Source: Flavobacterium piscisymbiosum
Lineage (GTDB): Bacteria > Bacteroidota > Bacteroidia > Flavobacteriales > Flavobacteriaceae
Reading direction: 5' to 3'
Length of the DNA: 64,000 nt
Assembly: GCF_020905295.1 (NCBI RefSeq)
Contig: NZ_JAJJMM010000001.1
Coordinates: 62,001-126,000, forward strand
Positions 24,488 to 32,857 of this stretch are shown here, one piece after another. Both the position numbers and the translations under genes were made by a program. How positions within the stretch are numbered: the stretch's first letter is position 1; every line of letters starts with the position of its first letter. The notes beneath the pieces were generated by a model, which worked only from the letters and a program-made list of their open reading frames with translations, ran no database searches and was not told the origin of the DNA.

Positions 24488-25387
24488 ATGATAAACAATA
24501 TTAAGACTGTTTTCAGCATAAAAGATCTTGAAAACTTATCAGGAATAAAAGCACACACCATTCGTATCTGGGAGAAAAGATACAACATCTTAGAGCCAAT
24601 GCGTACCGACACCAACATTAGACTCTATAACCTGCAAAATTTACAGAAGCTTTTAAACATTACTTTATTACACGAATACGGATATAAGATCTCTAAAATA
24701 GCAACGTATCCCGAAGAAAAGATACCGCAATTGGTTCGTGAAATTATTTCGAAGAAAAATTCTCAGAATTACGCCATAACTTCATTCAAAATGGCCATGA
24801 TGAATTTTGACCAGGAAATATTCTTCAATACTTTTGATTGGCTGATCTCTGAAAAATCATTCAAAGAAGTTTTCAAAGATCATTTTCTTCCTTTATTGAA
24901 AGAATTAGGATTATTATGGCAATCAGAAACCATAACTCCTGCAAATGAACATTTCATGAGTCATTTGATCAAACAAAAAATATTAATCTACACCGAAAGT
25001 CTTCAAATATTAAAACCAAGTAAGACCAATAGAATTTTTGTGCTTTCGTTACCATTAAACGAAATTCATCAAATAGGTTTATTATACCTGCAATACGAAA
25101 TTTTATCCCATGGCTACAAAACCATTTATTTGGGCGAAAGTATGCCCATCGAAAACCTTCAGGATTTAACCAAACATTTCGAGAACATTACATTTATATC
25201 TTTCATGACAGTGCAGCCGGATCGCAGTGTTATCAATCAGTATGTAAAATCTATGGGGCAAAAATTACTTCAAAAAAACAATGAAATATGGTTAATGGGA
25301 AATATGGTAGAGCATATTGACCAGAAAACACTACCCGAAAGAATACGAATTTTCGATTCTATGGAAGAAACAATTAGTATGCTATAA
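24488..25387 (+). CDS. CarH/LitR-like MerR regulator with B12-binding domain
   Basis: A 299-residue protein. Residues about 8-75 are a MerR-type winged helix ('FSIKDLENLSGIKAHTIRIW', 'RTDTNIRLYNLQNLQKL'). Residues about 90-180 match the four-helix part of CarH: W144-x9-E154-H155 ('LLWQSETITPANEHFMSH') is the Wx9EH motif of light-sensing CarH. From about 185 the cobalamin-binding Rossmann part has 'NEIHQIG' (E-x-H-x-x-G, H194), a variant of DxHxxG, so the lower axial histidine is present. Known CarH proteins bind adenosylcobalamin, repress carotenoid genes in the dark and release DNA in light. crtI follows 38 nt downstream. Confidence 0.85.
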   Translation: MINNIKTVFSIKDLENLSGIKAHTIRIWEKRYNILEPMRTDTNIRLYNLQNLQKLLNITLLHEYGYKISKIATYPEEKIPQLVREIISKKNSQNYAITSFKMAMMNFDQEIFFNTFDWLISEKSFKEVFKDHFLPLLKELGLLWQSETITPANEHFMSHLIKQKILIYTESLQILKPSKTNRIFVLSLPLNEIHQIGLLYLQYEILSHGYKTIYLGESMPIENLQDLTKHFENITFISFMTVQPDRSVINQYVKSMGQKLLQKNNEIWLMGNMVEHIDQKTLPERIRIFDSMEETISML

Positions 25388-25409
25388 TTAATTTTGTTTA
25401 AAGTTTTTG

Positions 25410-25428
25410 TACATTTGTTAAACAAATG
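25410..25428 (+). promoter_or_regulatory. -7 box with overlapping palindrome at crtI start
   Basis: TACATTTG (25410-25417) overlaps a perfect palindrome with 8-bp arms, CATTTGTT-A-AACAAATG (25412-25428), whose last three bases are the crtI start codon. A bound repressor would cover the promoter and start site. Confidence 0.6.
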
Positions 25429-26892
25429 AAAAAAACAATAGCAATAATAGGATCAGGCTTCTCTGCTTTAGCCGCTTCATGTTACTTGGCACAACAAGGA
25501 AACAAAGTGACGATTTATGAAAAAAACGAATCTATTGGCGGCAGGGCAAGACAATTCAAAAAAGAGGGTTTCACTTTTGATATGGGACCAAGCTGGTACT
25601 GGATGCCAGATGTCTTTGAACGCTTTTTTCACGATTTCAATAAAAAAACTACCGATTATTACGAGCTTATAAAACTAAATCCTGCTTACAGGGTTTATTT
25701 TGGCGTAGATGATTTCATCAGCATCTATGACAATCTCGAAGAAATAAAAACCACTTTTGAAAGCATAGAAAAAGGAAGTGGCCACGAACTCGAAACTTTC
25801 ATCAAGCAGGCTAAAAGCAATTATGATATTGCGATTAAAGATTTGGTGTATCGTCCCGGAGTTTCTCCGCTTGAATTAATCACCGTGGAAACTACTTTAA
25901 AACTCAATCAGTTTTTTAGTACCGTAAGTACTGATATTCGTAAGAAATTCAAAAACGAACGACTAATTCAGATTTTGGAATTTCCCGTTTTATTTCTAGG
26001 GGCAAAACCTACCAAAACTCCATCATTCTATAATTTCATGAATTATGCCGATTTTGGCTTAGGAACCTGGCACCCAAAAACCGGAATGTTCGACGTTGTT
26101 CGCGGTATCGAAAAACTGGCTTTGGAACTTGGAGTTACAATAGAAACCAATGTTGCTATCGAAAAAATAATTGTCGAGAATAAAACTGCAACCGCAATTG
26201 TCATCAACGGAAAAACGATACAAGCCGATATCATTTTAAGCGGAGCCGATTATCATCATACCGAAACTTTATTAGATATCGAGCATCGTGCCTATTCAGA
26301 GAAATATTGGGAAAGCAGGGTTTTCGCACCGTCTTCACTTTTGTTCTTTGTTGGTTTTGATAAAAAAATAGAAAACATTTCGCATCACGCTTTATTTTTT
26401 GATGTCGATTTCAATCAGCATGCAGCCGATATTTACGATGAACCAAAATGGCCGGATGCACCTTTGTTCTACGCCAATTTTCCATCAAAAACAGATCAGA
26501 CTGCAGCACCGGAAGGCATGGAAAGCGGATTTTTTCTCATACCGTTAGCACCGGGAATACATGATAGTGAAGCACTTAGAGAAGAATATTTCGAGAAAAT
26601 TATTACTCGTTTTGAGGAGCTTACACAACAAAAAATTAAAAATAATATTATCTTTAAGAGATCATTTTGCAAGAATGACTTCGTAACCGATTATAACGCT
26701 TACAAAGGAAATGCTTACGGAATGGCCAATACCTTATTGCAAACGGCTTTTTTAAGACCAAAACTAAAAAGTAAAAAAGTCCGGAATTTATATTTTACAG
26801 GACAATTAACCGTTCCTGGCCCAGGTGTTCCGCCTGCTTTAATTTCAGGAAAACTAGTAGCCGAGTTAATTCAAAAATCTTTTAGATCTTAA
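25426..26892 (+). CDS. crtI: Phytoene desaturase
   Basis: A 488-residue flavoprotein. The N-terminal FAD motif is 'IIGSGFSALAASCYLAQQG' followed by 'YEKNESIGGRARQF'; the C-terminal signature 'LYFTGQLTVPGPGVPPALIS' is diagnostic of CrtI. It converts phytoene stepwise to lycopene and is membrane-associated. The stop is 4 nt before crtB, so crtI and crtB form an operon. The promoter overlaps a palindrome likely bound by the CarH-like regulator just upstream. No phytoene-precursor (crtE) or lycopene cyclase (crtY) gene is in the window. Confidence 0.95.
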   Translation: MKKTIAIIGSGFSALAASCYLAQQGNKVTIYEKNESIGGRARQFKKEGFTFDMGPSWYWMPDVFERFFHDFNKKTTDYYELIKLNPAYRVYFGVDDFISIYDNLEEIKTTFESIEKGSGHELETFIKQAKSNYDIAIKDLVYRPGVSPLELITVETTLKLNQFFSTVSTDIRKKFKNERLIQILEFPVLFLGAKPTKTPSFYNFMNYADFGLGTWHPKTGMFDVVRGIEKLALELGVTIETNVAIEKIIVENKTATAIVINGKTIQADIILSGADYHHTETLLDIEHRAYSEKYWESRVFAPSSLLFFVGFDKKIENISHHALFFDVDFNQHAADIYDEPKWPDAPLFYANFPSKTDQTAAPEGMESGFFLIPLAPGIHDSEALREEYFEKIITRFEELTQQKIKNNIIFKRSFCKNDFVTDYNAYKGNAYGMANTLLQTAFLRPKLKSKKVRNLYFTGQLTVPGPGVPPALISGKLVAELIQKSFRS

Positions 26893-26895
26893 AAA

Positions 26896-27735
26896 ATGAA
26901 ATCACTATTCGACACCGTTTCTTTCAAATGTAGCAAATTGGTCACCCAAAACTACAGTACATCTTTTTCGTTAGCGGTAAAAATGCTTTCACCAAGCATT
27001 CGTGAAGCGATTTACAGCATTTACGGATTCGTTCGTTTTGCTGACGAAATTGTCGATTCATTTCATGAGTACGACAAAGAAAATCTTATTAATGATTTCG
27101 AAAAAGAATATTACAAAGCCGTTGAGTTTGGCATTAGCTTAAACCCTATTCTCAACTCTTTTCAGCATACCGTAAAAGAATACAATATTACTGATGATTT
27201 GGTTCAGGCTTTCCTTAAAAGCATGAAACTAGACCTCATCAAATCAACCTACAATTCACAAACCGAATACGAAGACTATATTTACGGCTCTGCCGATGTT
27301 GTGGGTTTAATGTGTCTAAAAGTTTTTGTAAAAGGAAATGAACAAAAATACGAGCAGCTAAAAAACGAAGCCATGAGTTTAGGATCGGCATTTCAGAAAG
27401 TGAATTTTCTGAGAGATCTTAAAGATGATAATTTGGTTTTAAACCGAAATTATTTTCCCGGAGTCGATTTAAATTCTTTTGATGAAAATGCCAAAACCAC
27501 GATCATCAACGAAATCGAAGAAGACTTCAGGATTGCTTATCAGGGAATTGTAAAATTGCCTATCGAAGCACAATTTGGGGTTTATACCGCTTACATCTAT
27601 TACAAAAAGTTACTAAAAAAACTAAAAAATACACCGTATTACGAAATTGGAAGCTCAAGAATCAGAGTTTCAAATTATACAAAGGCTGGACTTTTAGCGC
27701 AATCTTTTGTAACTTACAAGTTGAAACTGGTTTAG
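26896..27735 (+). CDS. crtB: Phytoene synthase
   Basis: A 279-residue trans-isoprenyl-diphosphate synthase family protein. Residues 'RFADEIVDSF' carry the first aspartate-rich motif (DEIVD), and 'VNFLRDLKDD' the second (RDxxxD). It condenses two geranylgeranyl diphosphates to phytoene, the first committed carotenoid step. It starts 4 nt after crtI, so the two are co-translated. A palindromic repeat separates it from crtZ. Confidence 0.95.
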   Translation: MKSLFDTVSFKCSKLVTQNYSTSFSLAVKMLSPSIREAIYSIYGFVRFADEIVDSFHEYDKENLINDFEKEYYKAVEFGISLNPILNSFQHTVKEYNITDDLVQAFLKSMKLDLIKSTYNSQTEYEDYIYGSADVVGLMCLKVFVKGNEQKYEQLKNEAMSLGSAFQKVNFLRDLKDDNLVLNRNYFPGVDLNSFDENAKTTIINEIEEDFRIAYQGIVKLPIEAQFGVYTAYIYYKKLLKKLKNTPYYEIGSSRIRVSNYTKAGLLAQSFVTYKLKLV

Positions 27736-27751
27736 ATTTCAACGCCTTTTA

Positions 27752-27838
27752 TGTCATTGCGAGGAACGAAGCAACCTCACTATCATAAACGTAAAGTTTG
27801 ATTTAGCAAATGCGATTGCTTCGTTCCTCGCAATGACA
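27752..27838. repeat. Long inverted repeat between crtB and crtZ
   Basis: Two 25-bp arms (27752-27776 and 27814-27838) match with one mismatch. The left arm begins TGTCATTGCGAGGAACGAAG. The 37-bp spacer is unrelated. This repeat type is found scattered in intergenic DNA of several bacteria. It could act as a transcription attenuator between crtB and crtZ. Confidence 0.85.
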
Positions 27839-27882
27839 AGATTGGCGAAAATTAATTATTATAATAATTCAAAACATAAAAA

Positions 27883-28323
27883 ATGATTTCTTTCTTCATC
27901 TTTTTAGGCGTTTTTCTCTTCATGGAATGTGTAACCTGGCTCACGCACAAATACATTATGCACGGGCTTATGTGGTATTTTCACGAAGATCATCATCAAC
28001 CCAAATACCCGGATACTTTTGAGCGCAACGATATTTTCTTTGTCATTTTCGCCATTCCCAGTATTGTTCTTTTTTATTTTGGCGTTCAGGGCGGATTCAA
28101 TTATTTGTTTTTCATCGCTTGCGGAGTTACGACTTATGGCGCTTGCTATTTTTTAATTCACGATGTTTTAATTCATCAGCGTTTTAAATGGTTTAAAAAC
28201 ACCAAAAACAAATACCTGATTGGTTTACGAAAAGCTCATAAAATACACCACAAGCATTTAGGAAAAGAGCACGGAGAATGTTTCGGAATGTTATTCGTTC
28301 CTTTCAAATATTATAAAATGTAG
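27883..28323 (+). CDS. crtZ: Beta-carotene hydroxylase
   Basis: A 146-residue membrane protein with four hydrophobic segments. The histidine clusters of the fatty acid hydroxylase/CrtZ family are complete: 'HKYIMHG', 'HEDHHQP', 'HDVLIHQR' and 'HKIHHKHLGKEHGE'. It adds hydroxyl groups to beta-carotene rings, giving zeaxanthin, the common flavobacterial yellow pigment. It is the third carotenoid gene of the cluster, separated from crtB by a palindromic repeat. Confidence 0.93.
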   Translation: MISFFIFLGVFLFMECVTWLTHKYIMHGLMWYFHEDHHQPKYPDTFERNDIFFVIFAIPSIVLFYFGVQGGFNYLFFIACGVTTYGACYFLIHDVLIHQRFKWFKNTKNKYLIGLRKAHKIHHKHLGKEHGECFGMLFVPFKYYKM

Positions 28324-28330
28324 CATAATT

Positions 28331-28440
28331 TGGGCGTTACCCGCAGAAAAAGCGGGTCGGGTCTTCCGTTCCCGCTTTTTTGTATCAGGCAAAAAAAGCC
28401 TGACACAAAAAGAGCTCCACTACAACCCCTAACGCAAACG
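28331..28440. repeat. Dispersed palindromic element, copy 1
   Basis: Contains 'GGGCGTTACCCGC...GCGGGTCGGG', an inner hairpin CAGGC-AAAAAAA-GCCTG and ends with 'CCCCTAACGC'. The ends match, in inverted orientation, the element at 55669-55763; the middle differs. Confidence 0.6.
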
Positions 28441-28472
28441 CATCTCAAGAACCATTCGTAATAATCGATTTT

Positions 28473-28934
28473 ATGAAAGTATATAAGCTAGAAACCGTAC
28501 AACACTTAAACGCCAGTATCGAAAAATGTTGGGACTTTTTCTCGAGTCCACAAAACCTTCAAACGATAACACCTGACGATATGAGTTTCGTAATTGAAGA
28601 TTTCGACGGCAAACGCATGTATCCCGGGCAAGTGATTACCTATACTTTAAAACCTCTGTTAGGAATCAAAATAAATTGGATGACCATCATAACCATTTCA
28701 TCAGAAAATCAATATTTTGTAGACGAACAGCGTTTTGGTCCGTACGCATTATGGCATCACAAACACTTTTTTGAACCTACAGAAACCGGTACAAAAATGA
28801 CCGATGTGGTACATTATGCCCTACCATTTGGTTTCTTAGGACAAATTGCCAATACAATAATGGTCAGGAACAAACTGAAATCCATTTTTGAATATCGCCA
28901 CAAAAAAATCGAAGAACTATTCAATTCAAAATAA
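28473..28934 (+). CDS. SRPBCC-family ligand-binding protein
   Basis: A 153-residue soluble protein of the START/Bet v1-like (SRPBCC) fold: 'LNASIEKCWDFFSSPQNLQT' at the start and 'EYRHKKIEELF' at the C-terminal helix fit the family; 'PGQVITYTLKPLLGIKINWM' lines the pocket. These proteins bind hydrophobic ligands. Its place between crtZ and a photolyase suggests a role with carotenoids, lipids or photo-damage; similar genes accompany LitR/CarH clusters. Ligand unknown. Confidence 0.8.
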   Translation: MKVYKLETVQHLNASIEKCWDFFSSPQNLQTITPDDMSFVIEDFDGKRMYPGQVITYTLKPLLGIKINWMTIITISSENQYFVDEQRFGPYALWHHKHFFEPTETGTKMTDVVHYALPFGFLGQIANTIMVRNKLKSIFEYRHKKIEELFNSK

Positions 28935-29058
28935 TTTTACGCCCAGATTAATTTTAACGCAGATTAATTAAATTAAAATAAAAAATAAATCTGCCTAAAT
29001 CTGCAGAATCTGCGTGAAACCAAAATCCTTTATAATCTGTGGCAAAAGAAATATAATA

Positions 29059-30354
29059 ATGACTAAACAAAAAGTTACTTTTTTCTGGTTTCGACGTGAT
29101 TTACGTCTCGATGACAATATCGGATTATTCAATGCCCTGCAATCTGATTTTCCCGTAATTCCGTTATTTATTTTTGATGAAGATATTTTAGAAAATCTTC
29201 CTAAAGATGATGCGCGCGTTAGTTTTATCTACGATTCACTCGAAGCAATAAACAAACAACTTCAGGCAATTGATTCTTCCATCTTAATCAAAAAAGGAAA
29301 AACTTTCAACGTTTGGAAATCGCTTGTAGAAGAGTTTGATATTCAGCAAATCTTCTTTAATAAAGATTATGAACCTTACGCTATAAAACGTGATCTGACT
29401 ATTTCGGCTTTATTAAAAGAAAATAATATAGAAGCTTTTTCATTCAAAGATCATGTGATTTTCGAAGAAAAAGAAATCACCAAAGCTGATGGACTTCCGT
29501 ACACAATTTATACACCTTATAAAAACAAATGGCTGGAGAAATATCATCTTTCAGGACAAGCTTTTGAATATGACACAAAACCATTGTTTTCTAACTTTGC
29601 TAAAAACAATTTCAAGTTTCCTGAATTATCCAAAATTGGTTTTGAAAGAAGCACGATAAAAGTATTGCCTCATAACTTAACTCAAATAGGTAATTATAAA
29701 GAAATAAGAGATTTTCCGGCTTTGGATGGTACATCTTATCTTTCTCCACATTTACGTTTCGGGACGGTTAGTATTCGCAAATTAGTGAATTGGGCGAACA
29801 AGAAAAACCAGACTTTTTTAAGCGAATTAATCTGGAGAGAATTCTTTATTCAGATTCTGTTTAACTTCCCGAATTGCGTGAATCACAATTTCAAGTCGGC
29901 TTATGATGGCATTCAATGGCGCAATAACAAAGACGATTTTAAACGTTGGTGTTCCGGAACTACCGGTTACCCAATGGTCGATGCGGGAATGCGTCAGCTA
30001 AACGAAACCGGTTATATGCACAATCGTGTTCGTATGGTTGTCGCCAGTTTCTTATGCAAACATTTATTGATCAACTGGCAATGGGGCGAAGCTTATTTTG
30101 CCGAGAAATTACTGGATTTCGAATTGGCATCAAACGTAGGCAACTGGCAATGGGCAGCAGGAACAGGTTGTGATGCTGCACCCTACTTCAGGGTTTTTAA
30201 TCCGGAAATTCAACTAAAGAAATTCGACGAAAAAGGAATCTACATTCGTAAATGGATTCCTGAATTTGATTTAGGATATAATGAACCAATGGTAGATCAC
30301 GCTTTTGCAAGGGATCGTGCAATTGCGACTTATAAGGCTGGGATAATTAAATAA
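29059..30354 (+). CDS. phr: Deoxyribodipyrimidine photolyase (class I type)
   Basis: A 431-residue protein. 'VTFFWFRRDLRLDDN' opens the N-terminal photolyase domain; the FAD-binding C-terminal domain contains 'LIWREFFIQILF', 'WCSGTTGYPMVDAGMRQLNE', 'HNRVRMVVASFL' and 'NWQWAAGTGCDAAPYFRVFN'. It repairs UV-made cyclobutane pyrimidine dimers with blue light. I place the start at 29059 (MTKQKVTF); an upstream in-frame ATG at 29014 would add 15 residues coded by repeat-like DNA. Clustered with CarH-like regulator and carotenoid genes, so light control is plausible. Confidence 0.93.
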   Translation: MTKQKVTFFWFRRDLRLDDNIGLFNALQSDFPVIPLFIFDEDILENLPKDDARVSFIYDSLEAINKQLQAIDSSILIKKGKTFNVWKSLVEEFDIQQIFFNKDYEPYAIKRDLTISALLKENNIEAFSFKDHVIFEEKEITKADGLPYTIYTPYKNKWLEKYHLSGQAFEYDTKPLFSNFAKNNFKFPELSKIGFERSTIKVLPHNLTQIGNYKEIRDFPALDGTSYLSPHLRFGTVSIRKLVNWANKKNQTFLSELIWREFFIQILFNFPNCVNHNFKSAYDGIQWRNNKDDFKRWCSGTTGYPMVDAGMRQLNETGYMHNRVRMVVASFLCKHLLINWQWGEAYFAEKLLDFELASNVGNWQWAAGTGCDAAPYFRVFNPEIQLKKFDEKGIYIRKWIPEFDLGYNEPMVDHAFARDRAIATYKAGIIK

Positions 30355-30417
30355 ATTCCAAATTTTTTATCCCGAAGCTTCGTGACCAAATCCCAATACT
30401 TTTCGAAACTTTTACCC

Positions 30418-30590
30418 AATTTTGTCATCCTTGAAGAAGGAAGGATCTCCGCAAGAAACTCCGTTCCTAAAAGTAAACCCGACAGGTTTTAAAAACCTGT
30501 CGGGTTTGTTATTATAATAAAAACGAATTTCTAATCTTTGACGAGTTACGAGTGTGATCCTTCCTTCGTCAGGATGACAAAATTGTAATA
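30418..30590. repeat. Large inverted repeat with inner perfect palindrome
   Basis: Outer arms 'TTTTGTCATCC..GAAGGAAGGATC' and 'GATCCTTCC..AGGATGACAAAA' enclose a perfect 16-bp-arm palindrome, AAACCCGACAGGTTTT at 30475-30490 and its complement at 30492-30507. It probably serves also as terminator for the photolyase gene. Confidence 0.75.
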
Positions 30591-30611
30591 TTAATGGATA
30601 AAAGTTCTAAT

Positions 30612-30705
30612 AAAAACTGCATCCCTAGCCCTGATAGAAGCGATATCCTTTTGTGGCGGGGTTCGCCACAAAAGATATAGCGGATAGCAGGAAACAGCTC
30701 CTAAA
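30612..30705. repeat. Dispersed palindromic element, copy 2
   Basis: Contains 'GATAGAAGCGATATCCTTTT' and 'AAAAGATATAGCGGATAGC' around a variable hairpin (GTGGCG-GGGTT-CGCCAC). The flanks match 55669-55763. It fills most of the 30355-30706 gap together with the preceding repeat. Confidence 0.7.
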
Positions 30706-30706
30706 A

Positions 30707-32125
30707 CTACTTAATGAGTTTATTAAGCATTCCGTTGAAAATAAAACCATGAAACGGTAAAACAGAATACCAATAGAGTTTTCCTAAAATACCTTTGGGT
30801 TTGAAGGTTGCTGCCTGATATAAGGTATTGTGAATGATTTTGAATTCGAGCCAGGCTTCTCCGGGCAATTTCATTTCGGCGTATAAGATCAGTTTTCCTT
30901 CTTGTTTATTGGCGTATAAAACGCGCCAAAAATCTAAAGCATCGCCGGAATGAATGTCGTGTTTATTGGTTCGGCCACGGCGCAAACCTACACCTCCAAA
31001 AAGCTTATCGATAAAGCCTCGTAAACTCCAGAGCCAATCGCCGTAATACCAACCTGTCTCGCCTCCTATTGACCAGATTCTATCTATGGTATAATCGCGA
31101 TTTTCGATTTCTTTTTTTCTCCGGTCGATGTAGCAATCTTTTTTAGGAACTTTTAGATGTGCCGAGATATTGCGGTTAAAACGTCCGCTTACAAGAGAAT
31201 CTTTCCAGCTTGAAGCCACTTTATCTTCTTCGACTTTGATTAAAGCTCTCGAAAGCGCTTGTTTATACGTCATGGGCTTCACTTGCAAAAGCTCATTAAT
31301 GCGATGATCGTTGCAAATAACCTCGACTTTCATACTGCTTACCAAAGCCGATGCCAGTTTATATGAGGTTGAGGTAACAAAATACAGCCAGTATGATGAC
31401 AATTTAGGTGTCATTACGGGAATAGTAAAAATGTACCGTTTGAGATTTTTTGCTTCGGCGAAAGCCAATAGCATTTCTTTGTAGGTGAGTATATCCGGAC
31501 CTCCAATATCAAAACTCTGATTATAAGTGACTGGATTTAAAAGTGATTTGGAGAGAAACTCCAAAACATCGTTTATCGCAATGGGCTGGCATTTTGTATT
31601 GAGCCATTTGGGCGTAATCATTACCGGAAGTTTGTTGACCAAATCGCGGATGATTTCGAAAGAAGCACTGCCCGATCCTACAATAATTCCGGCTCTTAAA
31701 GTGGTTAAGGGTACTATTGATTTCGCTAAAATACTTTCGACATTTTTGCGGGACGACAAATGTTTAGAAAGTGACTTATCATTTACAATTCCGCTTAAGT
31801 ACAGGATTTGTTGTGACTGAGTCTGATTTATTCTTTCGGTAAAATTAGTTGCCGAAATACTTTCTAACTCATCATAATTGGTATCAGAACCTGACATGGA
31901 ATGAATGAGGTAAAAAGCGGCATCAATATCGGCAGGAATTGCTGTCAGCGTTTCTTTTTCTAGAAAATCGACTTCAATGACTTGTACTTTTTGCAGAAAA
32001 TCTGCGGGTATGTAAAACCTGTTTTTATCTCTTACACAGCAAATTACCTGATGTCCCTGCGCCACTAAAATAGGCAAAAGACGTTTACCAATGTAACCTG
32101 TTGCACCTGTCAGGAGAATTTTCAT
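30707..32125 (-). CDS. NAD-dependent epimerase/SDR protein with DUF2867
   Basis: A 472-residue protein. N-terminal Rossmann fold 'LLTGATGYIGKRLLPILVAQG' (TGxxGxxG), then an SDR-type domain of about 300 residues; the rest, 'RIWSIGGETGWYYGDWLWSL' to the end, is DUF2867-like. Last gene of a four-gene minus-strand operon (TetR, ABC1 kinase, SDR, this gene), 5 nt after the SDR gene. Such proteins are linked with CarH/LitR photoprotection clusters in other bacteria. Substrate unknown. Confidence 0.85.
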   Translation of the reverse strand: MKILLTGATGYIGKRLLPILVAQGHQVICCVRDKNRFYIPADFLQKVQVIEVDFLEKETLTAIPADIDAAFYLIHSMSGSDTNYDELESISATNFTERINQTQSQQILYLSGIVNDKSLSKHLSSRKNVESILAKSIVPLTTLRAGIIVGSGSASFEIIRDLVNKLPVMITPKWLNTKCQPIAINDVLEFLSKSLLNPVTYNQSFDIGGPDILTYKEMLLAFAEAKNLKRYIFTIPVMTPKLSSYWLYFVTSTSYKLASALVSSMKVEVICNDHRINELLQVKPMTYKQALSRALIKVEEDKVASSWKDSLVSGRFNRNISAHLKVPKKDCYIDRRKKEIENRDYTIDRIWSIGGETGWYYGDWLWSLRGFIDKLFGGVGLRRGRTNKHDIHSGDALDFWRVLYANKQEGKLILYAEMKLPGEAWLEFKIIHNTLYQAATFKPKGILGKLYWYSVLPFHGFIFNGMLNKLIK

Positions 32126-32130
32126 AGTGT

Positions 32131-32814
32131 CTAGATTTTAAAAGTCACTAATCCATAATCCATTTCGAAAATTTGACCTGAAATAGAATTCGCTTTTTCA
32201 GAAATCAGGAAATCAACCATTTGGGCAACTTCCTGAGGTTTTAAATAACTTTTCATAGGATGGCGATCGATCATGTTTTCTTTCATGCGATCGTTTCGCA
32301 AGATCGAAGCCGCAAGTGAAGTATCTGTAATAGTAGGCGCAATGGCATTGACACGAACTACAGAAGCCAATTCGGCCCCAAGTGATTTTGTCAAGCCTTC
32401 GACACCTGCTTTTGCAGTTGCAATACTGGCATGAAAAGGCATTCCTAATTTTACGGCAACGGTACTGAATAAAACGATCGAAGGTTCATCACCTTTTTTT
32501 AAAACAGGCAAATATTTCTGAATAACTTTTACAGCGCCAATGACATTGATTTCGAAATCTTTTCTAAAATCATCAATACTTAAATTCGAGATAGGTTTTA
32601 GCGTAATAGAACCGGGACAATAAACTAAAGAATCTATTTCGTCTAGATCAGGAAGTTCCTCCTGCAATACATCTAAACCAAAATGAGTAAGATTAGGATG
32701 CGTAAGTTCCGGTGCGCTCCTGCTGATATTATACACCCGATTGGTTTCGAGCTGTTGCAATAAAACAGCACTTCCGATTCCTTTGCTTCCTCCGATAATT
32801 AGAATATTTCTCAT
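32131..32814 (-). CDS. Short-chain dehydrogenase/reductase lacking the catalytic tyrosine
   Basis: A 227-residue protein. The cofactor motif 'GGSKGIGSAV' and 'NVIGAVKVIQ' fit classical SDRs. The active-site segment reads 'FHASIATAKAGVEGLTKSLG': aligned with the usual Y-A-A-S-K, the tyrosine is Ile, while the Lys is kept. The enzyme is thus probably inactive as a standard oxidoreductase or uses another residue. It stands third in the TetR-ABC1-SDR-SDR operon, 43 nt after the ABC1 gene and 5 nt before the next. Confidence 0.8.
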   Translation of the reverse strand: MRNILIIGGSKGIGSAVLLQQLETNRVYNISRSAPELTHPNLTHFGLDVLQEELPDLDEIDSLVYCPGSITLKPISNLSIDDFRKDFEINVIGAVKVIQKYLPVLKKGDEPSIVLFSTVAVKLGMPFHASIATAKAGVEGLTKSLGAELASVVRVNAIAPTITDTSLAASILRNDRMKENMIDRHPMKSYLKPQEVAQMVDFLISEKANSISGQIFEMDYGLVTFKI

Positions 32815-32857
32815 TTATTTAAGTTTAATTTTATTATCGGAGTACTATTTTTAACTC

